Positions 1 to 11,695 are shown, numbered from the stretch's first letter. The stretch is 64,000 bases of DNA from Atriophallophorus winterbourni (GCA_013407085.1 JACCGJ010000630.1:1-64000), one strand, 5' to 3'. Program-made: numbers and translations. The notes: generated by a model from the letters alone, not told the origin.

Positions 1-2390
1 ACTACCGATGAAAGGTGGAACAAAATAGCAGGGATTATGCGAGCCGCCGCAATAACAGCCTGTGAGACTGCACAACCAACCCAAAAGTCCCACTGGATTT
101 CACATCGCTCTATAGAAATTCTTCACCAGCGACGCGAAATACCTCATGGTCCTGGACACAATACAGAGCGTAGACGCGTGAGGAATGAACTTAAACGGAG
201 CTTAAGACTAGACAGAGAAAGGTGGTGGCTAAATAAGGTAGAAGAAATGGAAATAGCAAATAATGCGGGTAACGTGCGAAAACTCTTTCAACTTATTCGA
301 TCGACTGGGCCTACGAAACAAGGAGTGAGTGAGACTATAGCGGAATTAGACGGTACTCTTATCACTAATAAGAATCGCCGCCTGTCACGCTGGGCCGAAC
401 ATTTTGAAGAACAATTCAGCTGGTCGCCCGCAACAGAATCATTCACTCACTTGAGGCAGTGTGATCCTTGGCCTGTTAGCGTAGATCCCCCTAATGATTT
501 AGAAATTAAAGCATGTATCGAATCCATGAAACGATTCAAAGCTGCTGGCCCCAATGACATACCGCCTGTTTTGTTCAAAGAAGGTGGCCAAGTCCTAATC
601 AGCACATTAGGAGATCTCCTCCGTGAAGTGTGGATGTCAGAATCCGTCCCTCCGAGTTGGGGCGAATCAGTTATCATACCTATATTTTAAAAAAGTGTGC
701 GAAGCTCATGCTCTAATCACCGTGGGATAAGTCGCACTCCCATCATTACGAGATTATTAGCGTCCATATGTCTTCGAAGATTAACATCGCATAGGGAATC
801 ACAGATCCGTGAGCAGCAAGCTGGCTTCCGGCCTGGCAGAGGCTGTGTCGACCACATTTTTACTCCTCGACGGATATTAGAACTGCGGCACACCTATCGA
901 CAGCCGACAATAGCCATCTTTTTAGACTTCAAAGGAGCATTTGATTCAGTCGATCGAAATGTCCTGTTTAAGACCTTGTTGTGCAAAGGCGTTCCGCATA
1001 AGTATGTCAACATACTACGCGCACTTTATGCGCATACATCCAGATGCGTTAGGGTTTACAATGAACTCTCACCCAAATTCCACACCACAAGTGGCGTCCG
1101 ACAAGGATGCCCGATTTCTCCGTTTTTGTTCAATTTTGTAATTGATGCAATTATGGAATTATGCAACGAAGGTGCCCCAACTTTCGGAGTTCACATAATG
1201 CCAGGCGTCAAGCTTCTCGACTTGGATTATGCTGATGACATAGTTCTGCTCTTCGACTCATACACAGATGCACAGGCGATGCTGAACAAGCTATCTAGTA
1301 TTGTGCCCGCATTTGGAATGCGTTTTGCGCCCTTTAAGTGCAGTGTTCTTCTGCAGGACATCGACTTATCGAACAACGCTTTATTACTTGACAATCAGGC
1401 GCTTGAAATTGTGGATCGTTTTACGTATCTCGGTAGTTGTATCAATAATTCTGCGTCGCTAGATAACGAGGTCTCGGCACGCATTTCTAAAGCGACCGTA
1501 GCATTCCGCAACCTAGGTCACCTCTGGCGTCAGAAAGGACTGTCTCTGCTACTCAAGGGTAGAGTCTATAAAGCGACAGTTCGGGCTGTGTTACTGTATG
1601 GGTGCGAAACCTGGACCTTATGTAAAGAACACATTCAGCGTCTCCAAGTATTTGACAACCGGTGTCTCCGCAGCATTCTAGAGTTAGCTGTTACAACCGC
1701 ATACGCACCGATGCGCTCCGAAATAAGTTGTTTGGTAGTAATGTTGATATAGAGAAGCAAATCAACCTGCATAGGTTACGCTGGTTGGGTCACGTTTTAC
1801 GGATGCCGGACCACCGACTTCCGAAACAGATTCTTTTTGCGACGCCACATCCTGATTGGCGTAAATCTCGCGGTGGCCAAACCGTCACATGGCATAGGCA
1901 GCTAAAAATTCTTACTAGTAACCTTTCCAAAGTAGGCGCAGCGCGTCTTCCAGGCTGGTGTCCCCGCGATCATATATCGCAATGGTTAGTTACGCTTCAG
2001 GATATGTCCCGAAACCGTGTTCAATGGCGGTCTTGCACTAAGCATCTTCTTGGAGTGTTTGCATAACCTTGTATGTTGTCAAGCGGAGTGACGAGAAAAG
2101 CTTGTTATGATGCATGACAGTGAAAGCCGCAAGGAAGCTGCCGTGCTGATGTTGCTCTACTCGTTCACGAAACTTGTTTGAATGCATGTTCCATTCGAGG
2201 TGTAGGCACCTCTTCCCAGTTTGTTTGTGCTTACTCTTCTATAGAAGCCGTAGCAATTTAAGTTCCACCCCCTTCCCCAACTTTTAGGATTTTACTTTTT
2301 CATGGTTGTATGACAGTTAAGCATTCGGTAAGCTACCGGTGTAATGCTGTCTTTAATGATGATCCACTTCCTGGTGCAACTACGAAAATT
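1..2390 (+). mobile_element. RTE-A LINE copy 1: reverse transcriptase, C-terminal region and 3' UTR (5' part outside window)
   Basis: Three consecutive open segments (37-690, 697-1752, 1662-2066) encode one non-LTR reverse transcriptase. Visible motifs are IAIFLDFKGAFDSVDRNVLF (RT motif A), GVRQGCPISPFLFNFVID (motif B) and LDYADDIVLLFDS (catalytic YADD). They are followed by the thumb/C-terminal region with LLYGCETWTL and RLRWLGHVLRMPDHRLPKQI, which is typical of the RTE-like LINE group. Against the second copy at 55.84-59.58 kb, the reading frame is broken in only two places here: an indel near 690 and a 1-base loss near 1681. The copy is therefore dead but fairly young. The 3' UTR runs to about 2390 and shares a GGTGTAATGCTGTCT end with copies at 15.8, 42.4 and 59.5 kb. 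The element enters from left of the window. Confidence 0.93.
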
Positions 2391-2489
2391 TTTGTAGTGG
2401 GTTTGTTGAAGGTAACTTCCTTGAATGTTGTACATAAGGAATACAAACGGCGAAGTTGGGTCTAGAATTCATACCATACATCATCGGCA

Positions 2490-3990
2490 TCTATGGTACA
2501 GTTAACAGTTCAGTCCTCGTGCGAGATAATTGTGTTGAGTAACTTGTAGTCCTTACGAAGTCTGGTGCACGCTTGTGGGTTCGTCGCTTTATCACCCCAA
2601 TAATACATAGCAAAATGGAGAAACACATGACCACTGCCACCAAGGGATGGGTGTCGTTCTACGATTTCGAACATGAGTTTGTCGTCCGTTGGAATGAAGT
2701 CTACTGAGGATGGTCTATTATGCGAACAAAAGCGTGTGTTCAAACGGGTGGTTAAACAACAGGTTGGTGTGTATAAGATCGTGCAATTTAGTGAAAATCG
2801 GCGAGTGAAGGAGGGGATACGAAACAAGTTGGGCACATTGAAATCTCCCGTAATAATGGCGTGCGAATGAGAATGTTGTAAAACATGGGTGAGTCTGCCA
2901 ATACCTGAATATCATTAGAAAAAGAGTTATCGGGATGGCGTTAGAGAACAAGTATTAAGCTCGTTTCTCCGGTAAAAAGTTTCAAGATACAGCTCAGTGC
3001 GTCAGGCGATTTGATAATATCAGAGTCCGGTTGCGTGCATTGCATGTATAAATGGTCAAAGAGGGCTACACCACCGCTGGGTGACGGCCTATCTGAACGA
3101 TACACATTCAATTTAGTAAGTCGAATTTCACTGCTGAGATGAGTCTGGTTCAGCTGAGTTTCATTTACCGCTATAAAATCGTAGGGACACGAGATTAAAA
3201 AGATCGGAGTTCTGGCATTTTGCTCACGAGTCCATGAACATTCGTGTTGGCATAAGACAGATGTTTCCGATGAATGAGTTGTGCTTGCGCTGGAATACAG
3301 TTGGTCGAGATATACCCGGCTAAAGAAGTTTCTTGAAGGGCTGTCGGTTGCTGGTAGCTCGGTTGCATCTCCAATGTTGACCGCCAGCTCATCTTGATTG
3401 TGCTTATGAGAATCAGTCGGGGCGGTTTTGTGTGATGCATCGTCACTGTAAGCACGGCCGGATTTAGTGGTGTCAGATTTCTGACGCAGATTATCCGGGC
3501 ACATACGCACGCACGCTGGCGCAGTACATGATGCCATGTCTGACTGTATAAAGCATACCTTTAAGAGGCGAGGAGCAGTTCCTTCGTATGAGATCGGACG
3601 GGCGAGTCGATACATGGCAGTTGTAGTAATTTTGGCGCAGTTCCTGTAGCGGTGAAGAAAGTGCAATTGTTCACAGTCGATCGTTTATCTCGCTTTCGGT
3701 GTTGCTCGCACTTTCCGGCACACCATGAAGTATGACAGCTCTAGGGAGAACTTGGTGCGAGTGGTTGTTAGAGTGCTTGTTAACACGTTCCGTCCAAGTG
3801 ATATTTGGAAGAATACGGATAGGTGAGCTTTAAGCTCGCTGGGAATATGCTGATAACAATACATTTTCCATCTGCTCGCTTGCAGAAGATCAACACGCAG
3901 CAAACAGGGTTGACCAGTGTGGGTGGCGTGTAAATCTTGTAAGTCAGTCGGGATCGATAAACCCAACGTTCAGCGCTGCACATAGACCAA
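2490..3990 (-). mobile_element. CR1-like LINE fragment: end of ORF1 and endonuclease domain, RT missing
   Basis: On the minus strand, 3666-2941 and 2836-2510 encode pieces of an APE-type endonuclease. YDFIAVNETQLNQ matches the I.ITETWLN motif, and IRLTKLNVYRSDRPSPSGGV matches the Y.+YR.DR...GGGV motif. Another frame holds NVPNLFRIPSFTRR, after a decayed GDFN motif, and the C-terminal ERHPSLGGSGHVFL resembles PLG.SDH. The upstream minus-strand ORF 3966-3685 may be the end of ORF1, but no domain is recognisable there. The frame changes several times. No reverse transcriptase follows, so this is a truncated relic. It belongs to the same broad CR1/jockey-like group as the copies at 25-43 kb. Confidence 0.72.
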
Positions 3991-4251
3991 CCCACTGAAG
4001 CAAATCGTGGACACGTTTGGCCTTAAATTGAAAGTTATGCGACCCTGGCACGTTGTTGCACATAACAGATAAGTTTCCGCTGTTCAGTTGACCTATAAAC
4101 GCTCTGTTGTCGGAGGCTCCTTGAGTGTTGTTGACACTGACGAAGGTGCACGGGTATTAGTTACATTAGACTGAGGTGTGAACTCTAAGCTTTTTGGGTA
4201 TGGGTGTTACGGTTTAGGGTTCAAGGGTAATGGTAATGCTCGAAGTTCTTG

Positions 4252-4421
4252 ACTGCACGTAGGCTGATTTAAATTTAGGCTGCTCGGACCTATGAGAAAT
4301 GAAAATAAAATAAAAATATCTAAGATTCTAGCGTGTTTTCGCATGCACTACCGGTGGCAGATCATTTTATCAAGGCGTTATCTGCACCACACTGACGTCC
4401 TGCAAGTTGCACATCCGTGAA
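4252..4421 (-). repeat. SINE-2 copy (reverse orientation, 5' half)
   Basis: Matches the SINE-2 consensus in reverse: AGCGTGTTTTCGCATGC, then CACTACCGGTGGCA, ending with GTTGCACATCCGTG. The tail half is absent. This family recurs about 16 times in the window. Confidence 0.75.
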
Positions 4422-4734
4422 ATTAAAAGAAGGTGAAAAGCGTAGAACAAAAGCTTTTGAACTCCAGTAGGTAGAGAATTGACATGAGGAGTCTTATTCT
4501 CGATCTCATTACATCGAAAGCAATTCCATTCGACCAGTAGCTGATGAGAAAGACATTCTAGTTATAGTTTGCGACTCATTGATAACCGAAGCCGACACTG
4601 CGAAGAAGTTCTGAAATTCAAGCTGCTTTATCTTTGCAATTCGTAGATCGTTTTCTGTTATAACAGCTGATGCGTTCAAGGTATTGTATGGTGCGCACAT
4701 CAGACAATCCTTGATTATGTACTTTTAGCTGTCC

Positions 4735-5042
4735 ACCGATTAACTACGGGAGAGTGTAATGCGCTTGAGCGAGTTCAACGCCGTGCAAGAAAGATGATTT
4801 TCGGCATTAAAACGCTGAGCTATGATAAACGTCCAACGATACTCGACTTGTTTTCGCTCGAGTATCGTCAAATCAGATATGATTTATTGATGACAAAGTG
4901 GATCTTGCTGTGACAGTATGACAATAGGCTGTCAATGTATGTTTGCTCACAGGGAATACCAAAACGAGTGGTCATGCTTCAGAAGCGAAAAAAATCAACG
5001 GCTTGTTGTTGATCAACGAGGATTGGGAACATATGGAATGCC
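4735..5042 (+). mobile_element. CR1-like LINE C-terminal fragment
   Basis: The plus strand encodes ERVQRRARKMIFGIKTLSYD, RPTILDLFSLEYRQIRYDLL and a broken WNALPGTV. This is the usual post-RT C-terminal region of CR1/jockey-like LINEs. Stops interrupt it. It ends directly at a (GTAT)n stretch where a reverse SINE-2 begins, so the SINE probably inserted into or next to this relic. Confidence 0.7.
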
Positions 5043-5240
5043 CTTCCGGGAACAGTATGTATGTATGTATTAAATCACACGCCTTATCCAAGCAAATTGC
5101 CTCACACTCATAGACTCCAAGTGAGTTGAGATACTGTCAGGTTGCTCAGGCCTAGACAGAAATGAGAACGAAAATATCGCTGACAGTGAAACTCCACATC
5201 ATGTCCGCGTGCAGAAGTTGTGCTGCCACATGCCGACTCC
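5043..5240 (-). repeat. SINE-2 copy (reverse orientation)
   Basis: Begins with the TATGTATGTAT simple-repeat tail, seen reversed. It continues with GAGATACTGTCAGGTTGCTC and AGGCCTAGACAGAAATGAGA, and ends in a degraded head. It lies just upstream of the SLC35A gene. Confidence 0.75.
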
Positions 5241-5618
5241 GCGGCATCGTGCATTATAGTAGCAATCTCATTATAATTCTGTGTGATATTGTAGGATACC
5301 TCAATGGAAAAATTATTCAGTAGGCCGCTGCTATACCCTTGCTGAATTGCTTGATCTGTAAGCTTACGAAACTTGAATGCTTAGAGCTGGCGGTCTTTGA
5401 ACCAGGGAATATAACAACGAAAAAGCAATGTTTACGCTGATTTCAGGAAGCGTGTATCGGTTGCTCGCGTTTGCTCATCTGATTTTCCTGATCCATTTTA
5501 TTTGCACTTTGGCTTCGATATGTGCTTCATAATCACAGTAAACATGATATTGTCAGTCGTATTTACCTGTCGTCTGATCATTTCGTATATATTTTCAGCC
5601 ATTGTTTTTGTGTTCATC

Positions 5619-8548
5619 ATGTTTGCATTTTGTAAAAGTAAGTTCGGCTACTTTCTCGTTACGACTCTGCAGCTGATGTGTTTCGTAAGAGAGCGGCTCT
5701 TGTTTCCCTTACAATCCAGAACACAGCTGTCATTCTTCTTACTCGTTATACTCGGGCCAGAGAAGGAGATATGTATTTCGCATCAACGGCTGTTGTTCTG
5801 AGTGAAGTCATAAAGTTGATCTGTTGTATCTTTTTGGTTTGGGGTGAAGAAAGTTTCAAATTTAACGGGTTTCTGATGAACATAAGAAACAATATACTCT
5901 TGGATCCCTGGGATTGTATCTTGATATGTGTCCCTGGCGTAATCTACACTATTCAAAACAACCTACTCTTCGTTGGTTATACATATTTGTCCGCTGTTTC
6001 TTTTCAAGTTAGTAACAATTGTGCGATTTTTTGCATAAATATCATTCTATGATTCATTTTTCGAACTTGCTGTTTAAACTTTTTCAACATATCCCACCAA
6101 TTTTGCATGTGATTATCCACATTACTTTAATTTTACAAATTGGGTATAACAAAATCAAGCTCATCTTCACTCGTATTTTCTATACCGCTATGTGTTTCTA
6201 CGGAAAGTATGTAGTGTATTTCCTTAATTACGCATCGATAATTTTACACTTGACTGCGACGTGCGCGTTAGCACTAAAGTTATACAGGTTTCAACACGTT
6301 GCCCCACTGGCATACAGGCTATTTTGGGAGAGGCAGTCAAAGTGTTAACCTTCAATATGTTCGCTTAGCGTAAGTGTGCCGCACTGCCATCGTGCTAAAT
6401 CGATTTGCCATCGGTAATGAGCTTCGTGTGATAACACGCTAGTCTCACTACCATTGCTATTTTTCTTTCCCATATCTGTCTCGGTCTGATTAATCTGACA
6501 GTATTTTACCCCACGTATAGTCCCTGACTGCGCGGTACTTTGCCTGGATTTGGCTTGTGCTTTCATACATACATACATGCATACTGCCGAATTATGTATC
6601 TATGGCTTGAGATACTGCCGTCTGGCTATTGTGATACATAGGTATTTAACACCATCAACAGTGCCCACATAATATCGAGTTCCCGTTTCTGGCTCAATGT
6701 CTGTGTCGGTAATGGTGGTACAATGCTATCCGTAGCAAAAATGTGGTGTGATATGCACCCTTCTGATACCCTCATTGAGAGAGGATATGCTAGGAAGCTA
6801 TTTGATTTAAACTATGAAGATGGCGTTGTTCTACACTTCAATTCGTATACGGATTCTTCAGCCGATTTTCTGTGCACTTTTCAAATGCAAGTTTTATTGC
6901 AGTATTTAGATTTCGCGAGGGTGTACTAAATCTCAACAACGAGAAACCTACTTTTGTATGCTGGTTTGCCTAGTCTCGTAATTGTATCAATGATACCGCA
7001 TTATTAATTGTCGAAATTCCAGCTCGCATTTCTGAGGCAAGTTTAGCATTCGTCAATTTTAGTAAGCTATCGGGAAAGCATTCTCAAAGCAACAATCTAC
7101 ATTTTTGTACGTACGCATAATCTGCATTTAGCGGCAAAAAATAAGGCGTTTTCTGTTCTTTTATAACGTTTGTCCCCTTACTATCACAGGAGTTAGATGG
7201 TAGCTGGCTTCTTTGGATACGAAACGTAACTTTACGTTAATGTTGCCACCTTTCTATCGAAAACGATAACATGAACAAACATTGCTGTTTGGTTATGATT
7301 CAAGATACCTGGTCAACAATCTAAATGGCTTTACAACAACTATATATTGACTTTCGTTTCTTGTATTATCTATTCTCATCTGCATCACAAGATGTGTTGT
7401 AACGTTTTATCAAAATAGCGAAAGTATCATCCCGTTCGGATTCTCAATTATTCCTGGCCGATTTGTAGTCATGATAATGGAGAAAGATTTATATGTAATT
7501 GGTTAGAGCATGATTTCTCTTCCTACATCAGCCTTGACCTGACGAAGCTTCTATGTCAGAGGCGAAGCGTTTCCCAAAAAGTGGACTAGCCATTTGAATA
7601 GCAATTTCTTTCCGTAACCGTCGCTATGGTTTGTTATTCACGCCATGTGTATTCTACATCATTACGACCTAATCCTTATGGGTAAACATTTTATCACTGT
7701 CAAGTGGGTATTAACTTTTAACACATTATTGTCGTTCCTTGAATCGATTATAATGAACCTTCGAAAGTTCAAGCAAGTATTTAAAGTCGATTGTTGTGGT
7801 ATAATTTTCTATCCTAATAGTATTATCAGTTTGCTGCTTTATCTTGTGTGTCATTGTCATTTCTCCGTTTATCCTGATGTAGGTGTCTTACCAGTTGAAG
7901 ATATTCACCGCGGCCATCTTCTTCCGCATTATTCTCAAGCGGCAGCTGAGTAGCATTCAGTGGATCGCTTTGGTTCTGCTATTTGGTGGTGTTTCGCTCA
8001 CACAAATTAGCGATGCTACCAATGTCGGTCAATCGGACACCGTTCCTGATGTTTGGAAACAAATGATGGCTTTGGGGTCGGTGCTTTTGGCCTGTACATG
8101 TTCTGGTTTCGCTGGAGTCTATTTTGAAAAGCTCCTCAAGAGTAGTCATAAAAGTGTGGCTGTTCGCAACATTCAATTGTCTTTCTACGGAATCACTGCG
8201 GGCATCGTGACTGTGTTTGTCAAAGATGGCCGCGATGTGATTGACAGGGGATTTTTCTTCGGCTACGACGGTGTCGTATGGGCATCGATTATTGTCCAAG
8301 CTCTTGGTGGTCTACTCATCGCGGCTACCATCCGATATGCGGACAACATTTTGAAAGGATTCGCGCCCTCGGTCGCCATCGTCTTGAATTTCATTCTTTC
8401 CATGATATTTTTCCAATTCGCCCCCTCGTGGATGTTTATTCTTGGTGCCATTTTGGTTATCGTGGCCACCGTTTTGTATTCCTTATGTCCTCCACCAAAG
8501 TTGATTGAACCCAAAAACTCTGGCACCGCTCCAAGAGCTCGTGTGTGA
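5619..8548 (+). CDS. SLC35A3: SLC35A-type nucleotide-sugar transporter (UDP-galactose / UDP-N-acetylglucosamine), spliced
   Basis: Multi-pass Golgi antiporter that exchanges cytosolic UDP-sugar for luminal UMP to feed glycosylation. Proposed coding exons are 5619-5637, 5673-6007 and 7883-8548, giving 339 residues against about 325-400 for the family. Exon 2 encodes VSLTIQNTAVILLTRYTR and STAVVLSEVIKL (TM1-2). It ends IQNNLLFVGYTYLSAVSFQ, and exon 3 resumes in phase as VSYQLKIFTAAIFF. Exon 3 holds the family signatures GFAGVYFEKLLK, VRNIQLSFYG, IRYADNILKGFAPS and LVIVATVLYSL, with 4-6 hydrophobic segments. The donor GTTAGT at 6008 and acceptor TAG at 7880-7882 are clear. Exon 1 is the least certain: ATG at 5619 and a 35-nt intron (GTAAGT to CTGCAG) join in phase to give MFAFCKTDVFRKRA. 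A2 versus A3 specificity cannot be settled from sequence. The long intron holds SINE-2 and RTE relics. No AATAAA is obvious downstream. Confidence 0.9.
6350..6583 (+). repeat. SINE-2 copy inside the SLC35A intron
   Basis: Forward copy carrying CGTGCTAAATCGATTTGCC, CTCACTACCATTGC, GACTGCGCGGTACTTTGCC and the CATACATACATACATGCAT tail. It is nearly complete but diverged. Confidence 0.8.
6660..7110 (+). mobile_element. RTE-A relic in the SLC35A intron
   Basis: The ORF at 6723-6929 contains KLFDLNYEDGVVLHFNSYTD, a decayed version of the RTE-A catalytic stretch LLDLDYADDIVLLFDSYTD; the active-site YADD has become YEDG. Downstream, PARISEASLAFVNFSKLSG matches SARISKATVAFRNLGHLW of copy 1. The relic is old and internally deleted. 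Confidence 0.75.
7111..7882. other. Rest of the long SLC35A intron
   Basis: AT-rich intron DNA. Around 7531-7580 there is a CTGACGAAGC...TGTCAGAGGCGAAGCGTTTCC block, similar to one at 54178-54225 and to the ends of Penelope-like elements. Nothing else is recognised before the exon 3 acceptor. Confidence 0.5.
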
Positions 8549-9545
8549 TAGGATCGTCGTTTCAATTTTGTTTACGACCTTGTTGTTTATCAGATTTTCA
8601 CTCTCGTGATTGGTTTTTGTATTTTCTCTCAGAAATAATTCTTTACTGTGTGTTATTTTCGTGTCACTCTAACATCTGAGTGCTTTTATCATTTTGATTT
8701 ATCGGAATTATTTATGTATGCGATCGTTATTTTGAAATACTTGTGAATAATTTGTTAACCTGAAAATCTTTTGTTTCTTTTTTTGATTCCGGCAATTTCT
8801 ACGAAACGCGTTAATGTTAACGAAGATTTTATCACGTTCGGATGGTTATGCTCGCTTCCTACCATCTTTTTATGCTTTCATTTGCACTCGACTCGGTGTG
8901 ACGTGGTGTGTCGTTGCATTTCGTTTTCCGAGAGTCTCGCAGATGATGAATTCAGTCTCAGGTCATTATCTAGTGACAACACTTGTGTTTTATGAGCCAT
9001 CGAGTGCATCGAATTCCGTTCGTTTGTCCACCAATTAGTCTCATTTAAGCGGTGCGAGGCTAGTCTTTAAATTGTATCGATTTTGAGGTGTTATCGATTC
9101 TTGCTGTTTGGTAACAAGGACCAGGCTGAGGATAACATTTCTTTTAGTTGCTTTGACACGTACGTTTTCTAACTTATTCCGGTCAGCTCGGATTCGTCCG
9201 GTTTTCGTAGATTTGGGTTTTTCTAATTAATATTTTTACCATGTCAGGGTGCAAGCTCTGGATTATAGCACGTTGACTGCAACGTTTTTTCGAGCACGCT
9301 GTGGAGGGTTTATTTGTTCACGAGTTAAACTACAAAATCATGCAATATATTGTGTATCCTCGCAATACTCGATTATATCTCATCCTTATATTAGTGATCC
9401 GTAATGAACTACCATGACCAATTACTGAATCACCGCTGTGTTACATCTTTAATGGCTTTTATTAAGTATTATGTAATACCAATTCTTTACGCGATACGTC
9501 ATCGCCTAGTTCTTTGTTACCAGTTTCAATTCAACCCACTTTTGT
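8549..9545. other. 3' flank / probable 3' UTR of the SLC35A gene
   Basis: T-rich sequence after the stop codon. It has short chance ORFs, no canonical AATAAA and no recognised repeat. The transcript end cannot be placed. Confidence 0.4.
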
Positions 9546-9775
9546 CTGTGCATAGACGTGCAACCCTGCAGTACTTCGATGCTGTGCAGTTAACACCGTG
9601 ATAAATTGATTTGCCGCTGGTTTTGAACTACATCCGGAAGCACGTCTCATTGTCATTTCTATTTTCATTCTTACATCTGTCTGGGCAAGCTGACGCTATC
9701 TTAGCCCATGTGGAGTTTCTAACTGTCCGTCACTTTGCTCGAATCCAGGCTTGTGATTTTAGGCATATTGTATAC
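9546..9775 (+). repeat. SINE-2 copy
   Basis: Forward copy with GTGCAACCCTGCAGTACTTC, GTGATAAATTGATTTGCCGC, TCTGTCTGGGCAAGCTGACG and ATCCAGGCTTGTGATTTTA. The 3' simple tail is lost. Confidence 0.8.
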
Positions 9776-10124
9776 TGTTTTACGAAAATGACTGATAATT
9801 TGCAGAGAGTACCATTCTCATGTTCATCACCTGTGTGTTTTATTTTCACGTACAAATTGGGTGATCAATGACAACACATAACTGGCACTGAAAAAGTTCG
9901 ACGCAATTTTATTATATTGGTCGATGGTAGGTTATGCGAACAGCATGTTAGATGCACACTTCATATGCTGCTTATTTTAGAACTGGTGTTCCGATTTACG
10001 TGATCATCACGCTGTCATTGAATCATTTCAAAATGATTGAAACAGTCTTCAATGCTGCATGCCCCTCTAATGAGAATTAGTCTGTTTTTGTTTAATTTCA
10101 GATTTTTATTAATAAGTAGTGTAT
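9776..10124. other. Unassigned DNA between repeats
   Basis: AT-rich, with no recognisable coding motif or repeat. Confidence 0.3.
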
Positions 10125-10275
10125 GACGTTCGAAAACTACCATCATGCTGTTATTCGAATGTTGCAAAAATATTCCAAACAGTTACCGGTGCTACATTGC
10201 ACCAACTGTGGGACTTAGATTAGTCCCCGTATAAAAGCTAAATTTCAATTTGCAAATGAGGATTTATCCTCGAAA
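10125..10275 (+). repeat. Interspersed repeat X, copy 1
   Basis: About 150 bp, alignable by eye to the reverse complement of 53540-53690. Shared blocks are AAATATTCCAAACAGT, GCATTGCACC/GTGTGGGACT-type sequence and CAAATGAGGATTTATCCTC. The last block contains the short palindrome GAGGAT-TT-ATCCTC, conserved in both copies. The function and class are unknown. Confidence 0.65.
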
Positions 10276-10371
10276 TCGCAGAATTATTCTGTGTCCGCAG
10301 CTCTATTGTGTTTGCACTCCAACTTTGCATAGCACGAAAACTGTCATTTTAAGTATCACTTTGTTTACCAC

Positions 10372-10475
10372 TTTGCCAACGTTTCAAAGCTCACTGAACC
10401 TGATCTTACAGTCTCTGACGGCAAACAGCCAGAAACCGGTAGTGGTGTGTCAGTGAGGTGGATGTGAGCACCACA
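10372..10475 (+). repeat. Repeat Y (Penelope-like terminal repeat), single copy
   Basis: Shares GAACCTGATCTTACAGTCT, AAACAGCCAGAAACCGGT and GAGCACCACAATAT with 23281-23400, where the repeat flanks a Penelope-like relic. It is probably a solo terminal repeat. Confidence 0.6.
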
Positions 10476-11482
10476 ATATGTTATTTTTTTCTGTTTGATA
10501 AATTTGATGAAAACTTCACTGTTCGGGATGATAACGTTCTTTCTTATTCGTGCGTACCGTTTGCATTTTGAAACGGGCACTGTTGGCAACTCCAACCGGC
10601 GTGCAAATCCGTACCGAAGAGGCATTCGTATCGGGGGAAAAGCGCCTACAATTGAGTAAATATGAATGGCCTCTTCGCCTTCGGGTGTTCATTTGGGGTG
10701 GAGTTTCTAAACGTCAGTAGTAAGTGAAAGCTGTTCGGCGATTCGTGTGTAACTGAATCATATGCATTCACGCTGATGCTTTGGATTAGCTCGTCTGCAG
10801 ATGGTATCAGTGCTTCAAACTCAAGGAGTAATAAAATATTTAGCCCATGCCTGACATCATAATGGCTGCGCTTGTGTCGCAGGTGTACACAATATTTGCT
10901 TTTTTATTGATATCTCGTGCATGATTCTAAGTTTGTCAGTTTGAATAACACATTTGAGTTACAGTAAACGGAATAATTCCTCACTAATTGAAGAAGTGTT
11001 GGACAGTAACATTCACGTCACTGAATCGGATCTGATTGATTTGATTGATTGATTGAATTTTATTGGATCCACAATCATTACTTTTGTTTACCGCGCTACA
11101 ATCTTAGCGTCCAGGCCAAGTTCACGTTGGTGTTCAGGTCATAACTACTTTGTCTGTTTATTTGCTGTTGTCCTGAATTAAAAGTATGAATGTTTGACCG
11201 GAAGCGAACATTCGACTGTCAATGTCTGTAATACTGGTTTGTTTAACGTTATTGGAGACTTCAGCATTCCCTACTTTGATAGCCGACCCAAATGATCGCT
11301 CATCCGTTGATGCGTGTCTGGTCTATAAGTAGTTGCTGAAAATAATTTCGCGACGCAAAAAGAATTCTGCTTGTGAGCAACGTAGGTAAAATTCCTACCA
11401 GTCAAGCTTGTAGTATATACATTTTTCATTGTTCGATTAATCAGAAGTCTTCGATATTTCCCGTTGACAAGGTGGTTGTATA
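10476..11482. other. Unassigned DNA with a short TGAT-type repeat
   Basis: No coding motif is seen. A short (TTGA)n run lies at 11032-11056. The stretch ends at the hammerhead retroposon pair. Confidence 0.35.
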
Positions 11483-11695
11483 TATTTGTGACTACTCATC
11501 CGTGCCAAGCCCATCGAACTATTCACAAAGTTGATCACGACGGTCCATAATGGAAGCACTAGACTCGAGTTTCGCTCTTATTTGAGCTCATCAGCAGTGC
11601 ATATCCACCGCTTCGGGGTGGGATTCGAACCCCCGACCATCTCCATTGTAGTAACACGCCTTAACGACCTGGGCTACCGTCCACCGTCTGACCGA
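11483..11695 (-). mobile_element. SINE-HH copy A: tRNA-like head plus hammerhead ribozyme
   Basis: Reading the minus strand, a tRNA-like head comes first. It carries a box-A-like TAGCCCAGGTCGTTAAGGCG and a box B GGTTCGAATCC (the plus strand shows GGATTCGAACC at 11621-11631). A 45-nt hammerhead motif follows at 11600-11556. The tail continues through TTCCATTATGGACCGTCGTG to GGATGAGTAGTCACAAATAT. This plan (pol III promoter plus ribozyme) is known from the schistosome Sm-alpha SINE family; membership here is inferred. A second copy without the tRNA head lies inverted next to it. Confidence 0.8.
11556..11600 (-). ncRNA. Hammerhead ribozyme (copy A), intact core
   Basis: In order on the minus strand: stem I 5' strand GCACTG, core CTGATGA, stem II GCTC-AAATAA-GAGC (four perfect pairs), core GAAA, a minimal stem III CTCGAG, cleavage dinucleotide TC, then stem I 3' strand TAGTGC. 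The last pairs with GCACTG with one G-U. All invariant hammerhead nucleotides are present. Stem III is only a palindromic hexamer. That is the minimal type known from Penelope-like elements and Sm-alpha satellites, which often works best as a dimer. Expected cleavage follows the C of TC. Confidence 0.88.

Noticed and set aside
4538..4560. CTGATGAGAAAGAC as a minimal hammerhead
   Set aside because: No stem II between the two core blocks and no stem I pairing partner.
5502..5618. Extension of the SLC35A N-terminus to an upstream ATG at 5502
   Set aside because: It would add about 39 hydrophobic, AT-rich residues not seen in the family; the ATG at 5619 fits better.
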